Shown: positions 1 to 8,374 of the stretch, piece by piece
Numbering within the stretch: position 1 is the first letter of the stretch
Layout: the number at the start of each line of letters is the position of its first letter
The notes under the pieces: generated by a model
Seen by the model: only the letters and a program-made list of their open reading frames with translations
Database searches by the model: none
What the model was told of the DNA's origin: nothing
Position numbers and translations under genes: made by a program
From: Mycolicibacterium xanthum
Lineage (GTDB): Bacteria; Actinomycetota; Actinomycetes; Mycobacteriales; Mycobacteriaceae
Assembly: GCF_019710635.1 (NCBI RefSeq)
Contig: NZ_JAIFZS010000045.1
Coordinates: 23,053 to 87,052, forward strand
Length of the DNA: 64,000 nt
Reading direction: 5' to 3'

Positions 1-1200
1 ACCGAAGATCTCTTCCTGGGCGATCTGTGAGTCCGGATCGACGTCGGCCAACAGGGTGGGCTGGGTGTAATAGCCCCGCGGAAGGTTCTCCGGTACTCCG
101 CCTCCGGTGATCAATCGAGCCCCCGAAGCGATGCCACTCTCGATCAGACCAAGCACCTTCTGCCGCTGCGCAGCACTGATTTGCGGCCCCTGCATGACGC
201 CTGGTGTCCAGGGGTCTCCGACCGGGAAGTTCTCCATCGACGCTTTCAGCAGTGCGAGGCCTTCCTCATATCGACTGCGTGGCAGAAGGATTCGGCTGGG
301 CAGAATGCAGCTCTGGCCGGACATCACACAGGCCATCATCGCGGCTAACGGGAGCGCTGAATTGAAGTCTGCGTCGTCGAGCACGATGTGGGCGGATTTG
401 CCGCCGAGTTCGAGCAACGTCTTCTTGACCGTGGGGGCTCCGGCCGCGAGTATCGCGCGACCGGTCGCTGTAGAGCCGGTGAAGGTGATCATGTCGACCC
501 GCGGATCCGCGGAGAGGGCGGCGCCGACCTCGTTCGAATTCGATGTGACGACATTGAACACCCCGGCAGGGATGTCGGTTTCCTCGGCGACGATACGGCC
601 GAGTTCGCTACCCGACCAGGGTGTCAACTGAGCAGGCTTGAGGACGACGGTGTTTCCCGCCATCAATGCCGGAATGGTTTCGGCGACATTGAGGTAGAAG
701 GGCACGTTCCACGGAGTGATTGCGCCGACTACTCCCATCGGCTCGTAGTGCAGTCTCCGTCGCGCCGGGCCGAGGGCCGTCTCATGCATACCGGTATCGA
801 CCTGATAGTCGAACGATCGGCCGTAGTCGGCCCAGTGTTTGACCTCGGCGATCGGATCCTCGATCTGGCTGGCGGTCACCGTGATCGGACACCCGACCTC
901 GGTGATCAGAACGCGGCGCAGGCGCTCCTTGTTGCGATCGAGCGCCTGGTGCAACTGCATCAGGCAGTGGTGGCGGAACTCGACATCGCGCGACCACTCC
1001 GTGTGGCCGAATGCGCGCGTCGCGGCGCCGACCGCGCGTTCCATATCGGCCACCGTCGCGTCGGTGGCCTGACCGACGACTTCGGCGGTGGCCGGGTGCT
1101 CGACATCGAAGGATGCGCCCGAATCGGTGAGCTGCAGTTCTCCGTCGATGAGCATTCGCGGCTCGCCGGGCAGAACGCCGATGTCCTCTACATTCGTCAT
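1..1200 (-). CDS. Aldehyde dehydrogenase, NAD(P)-dependent (C-terminus beyond window)
   Basis: Oxidises an aldehyde to a carboxylic acid in the cytosol. About 400 of the usual ~490 residues are visible. Seen: PWN near residue 163, the cofactor-fold FTGST near 240, the ELGGKS segment with general base Glu264, and nucleophile Cys298 in GQSC. The visible end reads QEEIFG, a conserved ALDH signature, so only the last ~90 residues are cut off by the edge. The ATG is preceded by GGAG at a spacing of 8. A near-perfect palindrome lies about 80 bases upstream. It follows a TetR gene on the same strand and probably handles an aldehyde made by the neighbouring monooxygenases and dehydrogenases (inference). 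Confidence 0.93.
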   Translation of the reverse strand, partial: MTNVEDIGVLPGEPRMLIDGELQLTDSGASFDVEHPATAEVVGQATDATVADMERAVGAATRAFGHTEWSRDVEFRHHCLMQLHQALDRNKERLRRVLITEVGCPITVTASQIEDPIAEVKHWADYGRSFDYQVDTGMHETALGPARRRLHYEPMGVVGAITPWNVPFYLNVAETIPALMAGNTVVLKPAQLTPWSGSELGRIVAEETDIPAGVFNVVTSNSNEVGAALSADPRVDMITFTGSTATGRAILAAGAPTVKKTLLELGGKSAHIVLDDADFNSALPLAAMMACVMSGQSCILPSRILLPRSRYEEGLALLKASMENFPVGDPWTPGVMQGPQISAAQRQKVLGLIESGIASGARLITGGGVPENLPRGYYTQPTLLADVDPDSQIAQEEIFG

Positions 1201-1278
1201 CGGCGCGACTCCTTCCATGCCACGGCTCATCGGGCGGCGACGTTCGCCCCCGGGGTCCGAGCCAACCATTCACCCGAT

Positions 1279-1296
1279 GCTATACGAGCGTACAGC
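1279..1296. promoter_or_regulatory. Palindromic operator, copy 1 (upstream of aldehyde dehydrogenase)
   Basis: GCTATACGAGCGTACAGC pairs with itself at 14 of 18 positions. Its core CTATACGAGCGTAC matches motifs upstream of the esterase/SDR pair, the flavin monooxygenase and the P450. Form and position suggest a TetR-family operator; the binding protein is inferred. Confidence 0.55.
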
Positions 1297-1370
1297 AAAA
1301 CCGGGCCGGCGCGGTCTCGGGGCTTGCAGGTGGGGCCGGCGTCAGCTGAGCGCTGTGAGGGACCGGACGT

Positions 1371-2048
1371 TCATCGGCGGCGGGCAGAGCGATGCCTGGG
1401 CGCCGCCGTGTTCGTCTTCGCGACGTTCGGGGTGCTGGGCGACTTCGTGGTTCCGTCGGCGGGGGGTTCCAGCATGTTCACGTAGCGCTCGAAGGCGGCG
1501 GTCACTTCCTCGTGGGCGGTGTCGACACCGACGCCTTCCTCCAGACTCAGGAGTTTGGGGAGTCCGGAGATCAGCAGCTGCAAAGCCGGAAGGGACAGGT
1601 GCCCCCCGGGATGCGCACCTTCACCGAACTTGGCTGTGAGCGCGTCCAGTTGGAGCTTGCGCATCTGCTCGGTCACGCCGGCGATTTCGGCACGAATCGA
1701 CTTGCGATGGTTGCCCAGGGCCATGAACTCGGTCATCAACGCCCCGGTTGCCTCGTGCCAACTGAATTCCCACACGGCCCGCAGTGGGTCTTCGACATGC
1801 CTGTCCAGCGCCCGGGCCAATACGGCCAGATTGCGCTCTGAGTAGCGACGGATGGCGGCCAGGAAAATGTCGTCGAGCGTGGGGAAGTAGTACTGCACCA
1901 GGCTCGGCGTCACGCCGGCCGCTGTTGCCACCGCACGGTAGCTGACACTCGCGTAACCCTCGTCGAGCATCATCTTCTCTACCCGGTCCAACAGGGTGTC
2001 CCTGGTTTTGGAGGTTTCGGCGCCCACGCGCCGCGGCGATGATGCCAT
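1371..2048 (-). CDS. TetR-family regulator A (paralog of B and D)
   Basis: TetR repressor, about 225 residues. The helix-turn-helix is near residues 35-60 (VSYRAVATAAGVTPSLVQYY, followed by FPTLDDIF). The C-terminal ligand domain ends in a basic, low-complexity tail. The ATG is chosen because GAGGAGA sits just upstream; an upstream extension to 2117 has no ribosome site. The DNA-binding half is strikingly similar to two other TetR genes in this island (starts near 5837 and 8998), which points to local duplication and divergence. It lies between the esterase and the aldehyde dehydrogenase on the same strand. It is a candidate reader of the shared palindrome (inference). Confidence 0.9.
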   Translation of the reverse strand: MASSPRRVGAETSKTRDTLLDRVEKMMLDEGYASVSYRAVATAAGVTPSLVQYYFPTLDDIFLAAIRRYSERNLAVLARALDRHVEDPLRAVWEFSWHEATGALMTEFMALGNHRKSIRAEIAGVTEQMRKLQLDALTAKFGEGAHPGGHLSLPALQLLISGLPKLLSLEEGVGVDTAHEEVTAAFERYVNMLEPPADGTTKSPSTPNVAKTNTAAPRHRSARRR

Positions 2049-2141
2049 GGTCTCCTCGCTCGATCGGTTCTGGACATTCTCGCACTCGAGGTGGTGCTGT
2101 GCGTTGGCATAGGCCATGTTTCGATGGCCCCGGCGGCTCGT

Positions 2142-3482
2142 TCAGGCGTTCGTCACCGATGCCGGGTAACCGGCACCCAGGTTGTCGACCGAATGGTGTC
2201 CGTCACGCTCCGCCCGCACCACAGCCCGCCGGATCAACGGCGCCAGACCCGCGAAAGACGCTTGATCCAGCACCATTCGGGTGAGGAACCTGTTGTGGAC
2301 GTATCCGAACGCTGCGCCGGTAGCCGGATCCGCCCAACCGACCGAACCGCCGAGTCCTGAATGCCCCAGTCCCGGGAGCAGGCCGGGGATGGATGTGCCG
2401 TGATAGCCGAGATGGAAGGACATGGGCATGCCCACATTGGCGTCGGGACGGTAGCTTTTCGCACCCGCCAGCCCGCGCACGACCTCGTGGGAGAGGAACT
2501 GCCGGCCGTCGATACGACCACCGTCGGCGATCGCCCCGTAGGTCTTCGCCAGCCCGCGCGCGGTGACCACCGCGTTCGCGGAGGGGATTTCCGCGTCGAG
2601 GAAGCGCATGTCTCCTTGCAACACTTCGACCAACCCGGGCACTCGCAGGGCGCTGAGCATGCCGGACATGGGTAGGCCGGCCAGTTTCGGTGCGGCGAAG
2701 TCGAAAACCGAACTCAACAGTTTGCCCTGGGGCAGCAACGTCTGGGCTGGGGTCGTGGGCGCGTCCTCAGGTGGTCGACCCAGATGCAATCCGTCGGAGT
2801 TCAGGGGGGCGGCGAGCTCGGATCGGAAGAGGTCCCGCATCCCGCATCCGGTCACGGCGCGTGCCAGCCCGGAGAGCAGCCAGCCGTAAGTCAGGGCGTG
2901 GTAAGCCGAGCGGTCAACCAGCCGATCGGGTGGCGCAGCGGCGAGACGTTCCTCCATGCGGCGCGTGTCGAGCAGATCGTCGATCGTGATGTCTGTCAGC
3001 CGCGACAACCCCGCCCGATGGGCCATCACGTCGCGCACCGTCAGATCGGCCTTGCCGTTCGCGCCGAACTCGGGCCAGTACTCGGCAACCGGCGCGTCAT
3101 AGGACAGCAAGCCTCTGTCGACGAGGCGGTGAATGACTGTCGACGTCAGACCCTTGGTGGACGAGAACGCCAGCGCCCCGGTGTCGGCAGTCCAGGGCCG
3201 AGTCCCCTCGCGGTCCGCCCAGCCGGTCCACACGTCGACCACGGGCACCCCGTGTAGGTACACCGCTAGCGCGCCGCCCCCTGAACGGGGCCCGGGAAAC
3301 AGCTTGGCGAACGCCCGTACGGCGGTCCCGAAGTGGGTGTCGAATGCACCGTGGACGCCGGGGGGCAACTGACTACCGCCCTCGCCGGCGCCGTCTCTTG
3401 CGCGGGCCTCGGCGGCCGATGGCCGCCCGGCAGAGACGGCGAGTTCTGCTGAGCCTTTCGGGCCGTAATCGAACGAGTTCAC
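2142..3482 (-). CDS. Serine hydrolase of the beta-lactamase / EstB fold
   Basis: Penicillin-binding-protein-like esterase or lactonase, about 446 residues. Seen: the SxxK nucleophile motif (FSSTKG, Ser107 and Lys110 from the chosen start), a GxLAVYLHG beta strand before it, and a TYGW segment in the position of the YxN motif. Family members hydrolyse small esters or lactones rather than beta-lactams, so ester opening in the island is likely (inference). The GTG start is preferred because the frame further upstream runs through the palindromic operator. No Shine-Dalgarno precedes it, and TACGAT lies six bases before the GTG, so the message may be leaderless. It is divergent from an SDR. Confidence 0.85.
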   Translation of the reverse strand: MNSFDYGPKGSAELAVSAGRPSAAEARARDGAGEGGSQLPPGVHGAFDTHFGTAVRAFAKLFPGPRSGGGALAVYLHGVPVVDVWTGWADREGTRPWTADTGALAFSSTKGLTSTVIHRLVDRGLLSYDAPVAEYWPEFGANGKADLTVRDVMAHRAGLSRLTDITIDDLLDTRRMEERLAAAPPDRLVDRSAYHALTYGWLLSGLARAVTGCGMRDLFRSELAAPLNSDGLHLGRPPEDAPTTPAQTLLPQGKLLSSVFDFAAPKLAGLPMSGMLSALRVPGLVEVLQGDMRFLDAEIPSANAVVTARGLAKTYGAIADGGRIDGRQFLSHEVVRGLAGAKSYRPDANVGMPMSFHLGYHGTSIPGLLPGLGHSGLGGSVGWADPATGAAFGYVHNRFLTRMVLDQASFAGLAPLIRRAVVRAERDGHHSVDNLGAGYPASVTNA

Positions 3483-3505
3483 TGTACGATCGTATAACCG
3501 TATAG
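3482..3505. promoter_or_regulatory. Palindromic operator, copy 2 (divergent esterase/SDR promoter)
   Basis: CTGTACGATCGTAT matches the island motif; TGTACGATCGTATA is symmetrical around CGATCG with one mismatched pair. A further GTATAG half-like element follows directly. It sits between two divergent genes and abuts the esterase GTG, so binding would probably block both promoters. Confidence 0.55.
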
Positions 3506-3554
3506 CGAGCGTGGCGTTGAGCCCGAAGCCGCGCCACGATGTGAGGAGTGCAAC

Positions 3555-4328
3555 ATGGCATACCAAGGTGTGCTCGACGGCAAGGTCGCCGTCGTCAGTG
3601 GCGCCAGGCGGGGCATCGGCAAGGCAGAAGCGATGGCGCTTGCCGGGGCGGGGGCCAAGGTGGTCGCGTGTGACATCGCCTACGACGATCTACTCGGGGT
3701 TCAAGCCGAGATCGAGGCCGCGGGTGGCCAATGCCTTGCGCTGCAGTGCGACGTTCGCGAGAAGGAGCAGGTTCAGGAGGTCGTGGACAAGGCCGTCGAG
3801 AAGTTCGGGACGGTCGACATCCTCGTCAACAACGCGCAGGGCGCCCTGGATCCGGTCGCTTGGGAGGATCTCACCGACGACATCGTGGCCACTTCGCTGT
3901 ATTCCGGTCCGGTGGCCACGCTTCGTTTCATGCAGGCCTGCCTGCCACACATGAAGAAACAGGGCTGGGGCCGGATCATCAACACCGCATCGGGCGCAGC
4001 GAGGGGCGGGGTAGGAAATCTCGGACATTACGCCATGGCCAAGGGCGCCATCGCGTCGTTGACCTACGCCGCGGCAACCGATCTGAGTAGGCTCGGAATC
4101 ACCGTGAACGTGATCTATCCGGCCGTCGTGACGGATGCCATGAAGGACTGGATGGCGATCAGCGACGAGAATCGCCGCACGATCGAGTCGGCGTTTCCCG
4201 TCGGCTATGTGGGTGATGCCGACAAAGATCTGGGCCCGGTGATCGTCTTCCTGGCCAGCGATGCCTCGGGCTATCTCACGGGCCATCCGTTCTTCATCGA
4301 CGGAGGGGCCGCGTACGGACCGCGGTGA
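3555..4328 (+). CDS. SDR-family NAD(P)-dependent oxidoreductase
   Basis: Classical short-chain dehydrogenase, 257 residues. Cofactor motif SGARRGIG at residues 15-22, an NNAQ variant of NNAG near 92, and catalytic Ser146 and Tyr159-x3-Lys163 (YAMAK). The C-terminus has the usual FLASD...TGHPFFIDGG segment. GAGGAG lies six bases before the ATG. It is transcribed away from the esterase, with a palindrome in the shared promoter. Likely oxidises an alcohol or reduces a ketone in the island's pathway; the substrate cannot be read from sequence. Confidence 0.93.
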   Translation: MAYQGVLDGKVAVVSGARRGIGKAEAMALAGAGAKVVACDIAYDDLLGVQAEIEAAGGQCLALQCDVREKEQVQEVVDKAVEKFGTVDILVNNAQGALDPVAWEDLTDDIVATSLYSGPVATLRFMQACLPHMKKQGWGRIINTASGAARGGVGNLGHYAMAKGAIASLTYAAATDLSRLGITVNVIYPAVVTDAMKDWMAISDENRRTIESAFPVGYVGDADKDLGPVIVFLASDASGYLTGHPFFIDGGAAYGPR

Positions 4329-4334
4329 GGCGGC

Positions 4335-5177
4335 TCAGGCCGCGGTCACCGGCTCCTCGCCCTGCAGCGTGGTGCGATGCATCAAACGCACCGAAGTGGG
4401 CTCGAAAGGCAGTGCACGGTGCAGCATTCCGGTGTTGTCCCACATCACCAGGTCTCCGACGTGCCACTGGTGCCGCAACGTGAACTGCGGTTGGGTGGCC
4501 CAGGCGAGGAGTCGGTCGAGTAGGTCTCGACTCTTTTCGATCGGCCAGCCGACCACCTCGGCAGCGGTCGCACCCAACAGCAAAGACTTGCGTCCGCTGC
4601 GGCGCGTCCATACCAGCGGATGGACTTGTGGCGGTACGCGATCCCATGCTGCGCGTTGCTCAGCGGTGGGGTCGGGGTTCGCCAATGACTGCGCATGCGC
4701 GAATGTGTGAACGACCTGCAGGTCGGCGATCTCGGTACGCTCGGCGTCAGACAGTGCGTCGTAGGCGGCGTAGGTGTTGGCGAACTCGGTGTCTCCGCCG
4801 GCCGGATCGACCGCGCGGGCGGTCAGGAGCGTCGCCTTCTGTGGGATGTCCAAGGTGGCGCCGTCGATGTGCCAGTGGAAGTTGCCTTGCCGAAACGACG
4901 CCAGCATGGCGTTGGTCTTGCTGGGGTCCAGAGTGATCGTCTGGATTTCGGGATGTTGATGCTCACCGGTGGGCTGCACGACCAGGGTCCCCAGGCGGCG
5001 GCTGAACTCGACCAGTTCGTCGTCGCTCAGATTGACGTCACGGTAGACAACGACACCGTACTCATCGAGGTCGCGTTGAGCCTGCTGTGCGGTGTCCGGA
5101 TCGGCGAACTGGCCGGCCGTCATGCCGGTCACCTCGAGTCCGATCTTCGAGGTGATTGGCTGCGCAGTGCCTGACAT
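4335..5177 (-). CDS. TauD/TfdA-family Fe(II)/2-oxoglutarate dioxygenase
   Basis: Non-haem iron dioxygenase, about 280 residues. The 2-His-1-carboxylate set is present: HxD in WHIDG, and the distal His in DNTGMLHRALPF, followed by an RLMHR arginine that would hold 2-oxoglutarate. The family hydroxylates sulfonates, aryloxy or alkyl acids. The start is set by GGAGGAGT just upstream; a longer reading frame to 5237 would cross a perfect inverted repeat. It converges with the SDR, only six bases apart, and lies downstream of TetR B on the same strand. Confidence 0.92.
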   Translation of the reverse strand: MSGTAQPITSKIGLEVTGMTAGQFADPDTAQQAQRDLDEYGVVVYRDVNLSDDELVEFSRRLGTLVVQPTGEHQHPEIQTITLDPSKTNAMLASFRQGNFHWHIDGATLDIPQKATLLTARAVDPAGGDTEFANTYAAYDALSDAERTEIADLQVVHTFAHAQSLANPDPTAEQRAAWDRVPPQVHPLVWTRRSGRKSLLLGATAAEVVGWPIEKSRDLLDRLLAWATQPQFTLRHQWHVGDLVMWDNTGMLHRALPFEPTSVRLMHRTTLQGEEPVTAA

Positions 5178-5193
5178 GTGACTCCTCCGAGTT

Positions 5194-5217
5194 TGATCTT
5201 CTGTACAAAGAAGATCA
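5194..5217. promoter_or_regulatory. Perfect 9-bp inverted repeat before the dioxygenase gene
   Basis: TGATCTTCT and AGAAGATCA flank a six-base centre GTACAA. It sits between the TetR B stop and the dioxygenase ribosome site. It has no T-run expected of an intrinsic terminator, so an operator for the dioxygenase is more likely. Confidence 0.5.
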
Positions 5218-5249
5218 TGACCATGGGGGAAATGCAAGGCGATGTGAGC

Positions 5250-5837
5250 TCATTCCGGCAACGGCTCCACGCGGTCAAGGAAGTGCTCCACGAGCGCCAG
5301 CGCCTCCTGATGGCCTGTGCTGGTGCCGAGCGACTGCTCCAGGAACATCATCCGAGGGATCGCGGCGAGCAGGAACAGAGCTGCGCCGGGCGTCAGGTCC
5401 GTGTCCGCCAGGCCGTAGTCGGCCCACTTGTCCGAAAGGGTCTGTACCAGTGCCTGGCGTACCCGTTCGCCGCCCTCCCCCACCACCTTCCTGACCTCGG
5501 GAACCTGTTGCGCCAGTGCTGCGAACTGCATCAACAGGGCTGTTCCCCCGGCACTGTTGGCATACGCCCAGACCGCGCGCAGCGGTTGGGCGGCACCGGT
5601 CACGCTCGTCAGCCGCTCGATGAGTCGGTCGGTTGACTCACGCAACACGGCGACGAACAGCTCGTCGAGTGCGGGGAAGTAGTACTTCACCAGCCCCGCT
5701 GTGACCTCTGCCGCGGCGGCCACACTGCGGTAGGTGATGGCCCCATAACCTTCGGTCAGTATGAGGCCCTCGGTAGCGGCCAAGATTGCCTGGCGCTTGC
5801 TGGTCCTCCGGCTACCACTGCCGCCGTTTGGCGCCAT
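5250..5837 (-). CDS. TetR-family regulator B
   Basis: TetR repressor of 195 residues. N-terminal helix-turn-helix ITYRSVAAAAEVTAGLVKYY followed by FPALDELF, near residues 33-60. GGAGG lies about ten bases before the ATG. The DNA-binding domain is closely related to TetR A and D. The dioxygenase follows 72 bases downstream on the same strand with a perfect inverted repeat between them, so TetR B is the natural candidate to control it (inference). Confidence 0.9.
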   Translation of the reverse strand: MAPNGGSGSRRTSKRQAILAATEGLILTEGYGAITYRSVAAAAEVTAGLVKYYFPALDELFVAVLRESTDRLIERLTSVTGAAQPLRAVWAYANSAGGTALLMQFAALAQQVPEVRKVVGEGGERVRQALVQTLSDKWADYGLADTDLTPGAALFLLAAIPRMMFLEQSLGTSTGHQEALALVEHFLDRVEPLPE

Positions 5838-5839
5838 GA

Positions 5840-6130
5840 TTATCTGCCCTCCACATCAGGCGCCCTTCCGGCGCTGACCTCCATCACAGCAGTCTGACGT
5901 CGGCGAGGGGATTCGGCGCGCGCGAAGCCCCGCGATCGGCGTCCGCAGGACATCGGTTCCCGGGCGCACGGCGAGACACGTAAGTCGTTCGGCCTCGCCG
6001 GAACTCGAGTGGTCGAGGACATCGCGCTGTCGATCCGGACGAAGTCGCTCGACGGCCGACGCCCACGGGAGAGCACCGAAGTCGTCGTAGCGGTGCGGGG
6101 CGTGCTGGAGTAACTCGCGCGTGCGGTCGG
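5840..6130 (-). other. Coding-like stretch without a start; possible gene remnant
   Basis: No intact gene lies between two TetR genes. On the minus strand one frame has mycobacterial-looking codon use and reads HAPHRYDDFGALPWASAVER before drifting into Arg-rich sequence. It has no start or ribosome site of its own and I do not recognise a family. It may be a decayed gene fragment or chance. Confidence 0.2.
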
Positions 6131-6736
6131 TCAGTCGAACAGGGTGCCGCTCACCAGTTTCTTGAGCGCGTCGACGGTGGCGTCGTAGTCTTCGGGTGAA
6201 GCGGTAGCGCCGTGGTGGGTCAGTCCGCGCAGGACGAGGAAGATCGCATTGGCAGAGCTGTCGACGTCGGCGTGGAGGCAGCGTTCCTGGCTCGCCTGCT
6301 CGACAATGTTGATCAGGACGTCGCGCAGAGGCGTGAATACCGACTCGACATCCCCTTCGAGTTCGCGCGCGGTACCCACTTGCACGGCGTGGTCGAAGGC
6401 GACGAGTAGCGGATAGTCCCGCATCACCCGGTCGCATTCCTCGAGGACGGCCATCAGCCGGTCTCGGAAACCGGTCTCGCGCGCCGCCGCGGCCGCAATC
6501 CTGGGCATCGAGAAATCGGCTAGTTCCTCGAAGGTGGCGCGGATCAGTTCGGTCTTGGTCGGGAAGTAGTGATAGAGGCTGCCGCTCGTCATCCCTGCGG
6601 TCCGTGCGATTTCGCGGATCGTGGCCTTGGCGTAGCCGAGGTCGGTGACGCAGCGCATGGTCGCGGCGAGGATCCGCCTGCGGGTCGCGTCACCGTGGGC
6701 TCCCACGGGGCGACCGAGGGTTGGCGGCGTCTCCAT
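6131..6736 (-). CDS. TetR-family regulator C (different subgroup)
   Basis: TetR repressor of about 201 residues. Helix-turn-helix ATIREIARTAGMTSGSLYHY followed by FPTKTELI. It differs from A, B and D, which have LVQYYFP or LVKYYFP at this point, so it belongs to another subgroup. The start is uncertain: the ATG has no clear ribosome site and a TTG at 6775 is in frame. A perfect ATCAAG/CTTGAT palindrome just upstream is the kind of site many actinobacterial TetR proteins bind, so autoregulation is likely. The flavin monooxygenase is divergent. Confidence 0.88.
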   Translation of the reverse strand: METPPTLGRPVGAHGDATRRRILAATMRCVTDLGYAKATIREIARTAGMTSGSLYHYFPTKTELIRATFEELADFSMPRIAAAAARETGFRDRLMAVLEECDRVMRDYPLLVAFDHAVQVGTARELEGDVESVFTPLRDVLINIVEQASQERCLHADVDSSANAIFLVLRGLTHHGATASPEDYDATVDALKKLVSGTLFD

Positions 6737-6783
6737 GGCCGACGAGTCTGCCACGTTCGGGCTGCCCGCCAACAACAGAATTG

Positions 6784-6797
6784 ATCAAGTGCTTGAT
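6784..6797. promoter_or_regulatory. CTTGAT-type palindrome, likely TetR C operator
   Basis: ATCAAG-TG-CTTGAT is a perfect 6-bp inverted repeat with a two-base centre, immediately upstream of TetR C and in the divergent region shared with the flavin monooxygenase. Confidence 0.55.
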
Positions 6798-6823
6798 TCT
6801 GCTAGTGTGTGACCACGGCCACT

Positions 6824-6841
6824 GCTATACAAGTGTATGGC
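6824..6841. promoter_or_regulatory. Palindromic operator, copy 3 (upstream of flavin monooxygenase)
   Basis: GCTATACAAGTGTATGGC; core CTATACAAGTGTAT matches the other island copies. ATAC and GTAT arms pair, as do the outer GC/GC bases. It lies about 120 bases before the monooxygenase start. Confidence 0.55.
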
Positions 6842-6964
6842 GGGCACTGTACGCGTTGGCGGAAATTGCCCGGCGGCCGGTACCACTCGGGGCTGTCCGG
6901 CCACCCGAGAACTTGAGTGAGGGTGGTTGACCGGCCCTCCACGAGGAAACAGGAGAATTCCGCG

Positions 6965-8338
6965 ATGCCGACAAGACGGATGATCTTCACGCTGCTGGTG
7001 ATGGATGCGGTCGGGCACAATTTCCAGGGCGCCTGGCGCAACCCGCAGGCGCGTAACCGCGAGTTCAAGAAATTCGACCTTTGGGTCGACCTGGCCAAGA
7101 AGGCCGAGGCCGCCAAGGTCGATGCCTTTTTCTTCACCGACATCATCGGTGTCGGGGGGCAGTACAAGGGATCGCGGGACATCGTGTTCGAGATGGCGGT
7201 GAACGTTCCCATCGCCGACTGCACGATGCTGGTTCCTGCGATGGCGCAACAGACCAGCGATATCGGCTTTCTCTACACCAGTTCGGTCATCTCCCACCAT
7301 CCGTTCGTGTTCGCGCGTGCCGCATCGACGCTGGACCATCTCAGCAACGGCCGAATCGGGTGGAATATCGTCACGTCGGCCAACGAGCGGGCGTTCAAGA
7401 ATCTTGGTCTTCCGGCTGACCTCTCGCACGAAGACCGATACAACTGGGCCAAGGAATACGTCGACGTTGTCTACAAGCTCTGGGAAGGTTCCTGGGACGA
7501 GGGAGCCGTCGTCGACGATGCCGCGCGTGGCGTCTACGCCGACCCCAACAAGATCCATGACATCAACCACGTCGGCCCGCGCTACCAGGTCGAGGGCTTC
7601 AATCTGATGGAGCCCTCACCACAGCGCACTCCGTTGCTCGCTCAGGCGGGCGGTTCGCCGGCAGGGCTTGACTTCGCCAGCAGGCACGCGGAGTTGATGT
7701 TCTTGTCGGCCTTCACCCCCGAGGCGATTACCGCGCAGGTCGAGACCGTTCGCGGCATGGCCCGGGAACACGGGCGCCTCGATGACGACATCCGGTTCCT
7801 CCAGGGGCTCATGTTCGTGACCGGTTCCACCGACGAAGAGGCGTACCGCAAGTGGTCGGAACTCGAGCAGTACCGATCCCCGGAAGCCCAGACCGCCTAC
7901 TTCGCCAGCCTCAGTGGTACCGATCTCGGGAAGTACGATCCGGCAACACCTCTGGAAGAGTTGCTGGACGAGATCCCGGGTATCCGCGGGGCCTTCCTGT
8001 CGGTGATCAATGCGTGGCCTGCGGGGATGAAGCCGACCGTCACCGACTTCCTTACCTCGTTGTCGCTGCCGCAGATGGTCGTGGGTTCACCCGAGACCAT
8101 CGCCGACAAGTTGTTCGAATATCAGGCCGCCGGCGTTGACGGAGTTCAGGTGATGAACGCGGTCATGCCCGGAAGCTACGACGACTTCTTCGAACATCTG
8201 GTGCCCGTCTTCCAAGACAAGGGCCTGATGCAGAAGGAGTACCGGCCAGGAACATTGAGGGAGAAAGTCTTCGACACGGACAGCCCGTCCATCGCCAAGA
8301 CCCACCCCGCGTACGGCTATCGGGGGATGTTCGCGTAA
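6965..8338 (+). CDS. NtaA/SnaA/DszA-family FMN-dependent monooxygenase (LLM class)
   Basis: Bacterial-luciferase-fold monooxygenase, about 457 residues. Family traits seen: an N-terminal strand (MIFTLLVMDAVGHNFQGAWR) and the long segment DHLSNGRIGWNIVTS, which in NtaA, SnaA and DszA packs the flavin, then LLAQAGGSPAGLDFASRHAE. This branch uses reduced FMN supplied by a separate reductase to open or cleave C-N, C-S or ring substrates. No flavin reductase gene is visible nearby, so reduced FMN must come from elsewhere. AGGAG lies nine bases before the ATG. It carries the shared palindrome upstream. Confidence 0.92.
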   Translation: MPTRRMIFTLLVMDAVGHNFQGAWRNPQARNREFKKFDLWVDLAKKAEAAKVDAFFFTDIIGVGGQYKGSRDIVFEMAVNVPIADCTMLVPAMAQQTSDIGFLYTSSVISHHPFVFARAASTLDHLSNGRIGWNIVTSANERAFKNLGLPADLSHEDRYNWAKEYVDVVYKLWEGSWDEGAVVDDAARGVYADPNKIHDINHVGPRYQVEGFNLMEPSPQRTPLLAQAGGSPAGLDFASRHAELMFLSAFTPEAITAQVETVRGMAREHGRLDDDIRFLQGLMFVTGSTDEEAYRKWSELEQYRSPEAQTAYFASLSGTDLGKYDPATPLEELLDEIPGIRGAFLSVINAWPAGMKPTVTDFLTSLSLPQMVVGSPETIADKLFEYQAAGVDGVQVMNAVMPGSYDDFFEHLVPVFQDKGLMQKEYRPGTLREKVFDTDSPSIAKTHPAYGYRGMFA

Positions 8339-8374
8339 GAGGGAGGTGCCGCGCCGGTCAGCACGACGTAGAGG

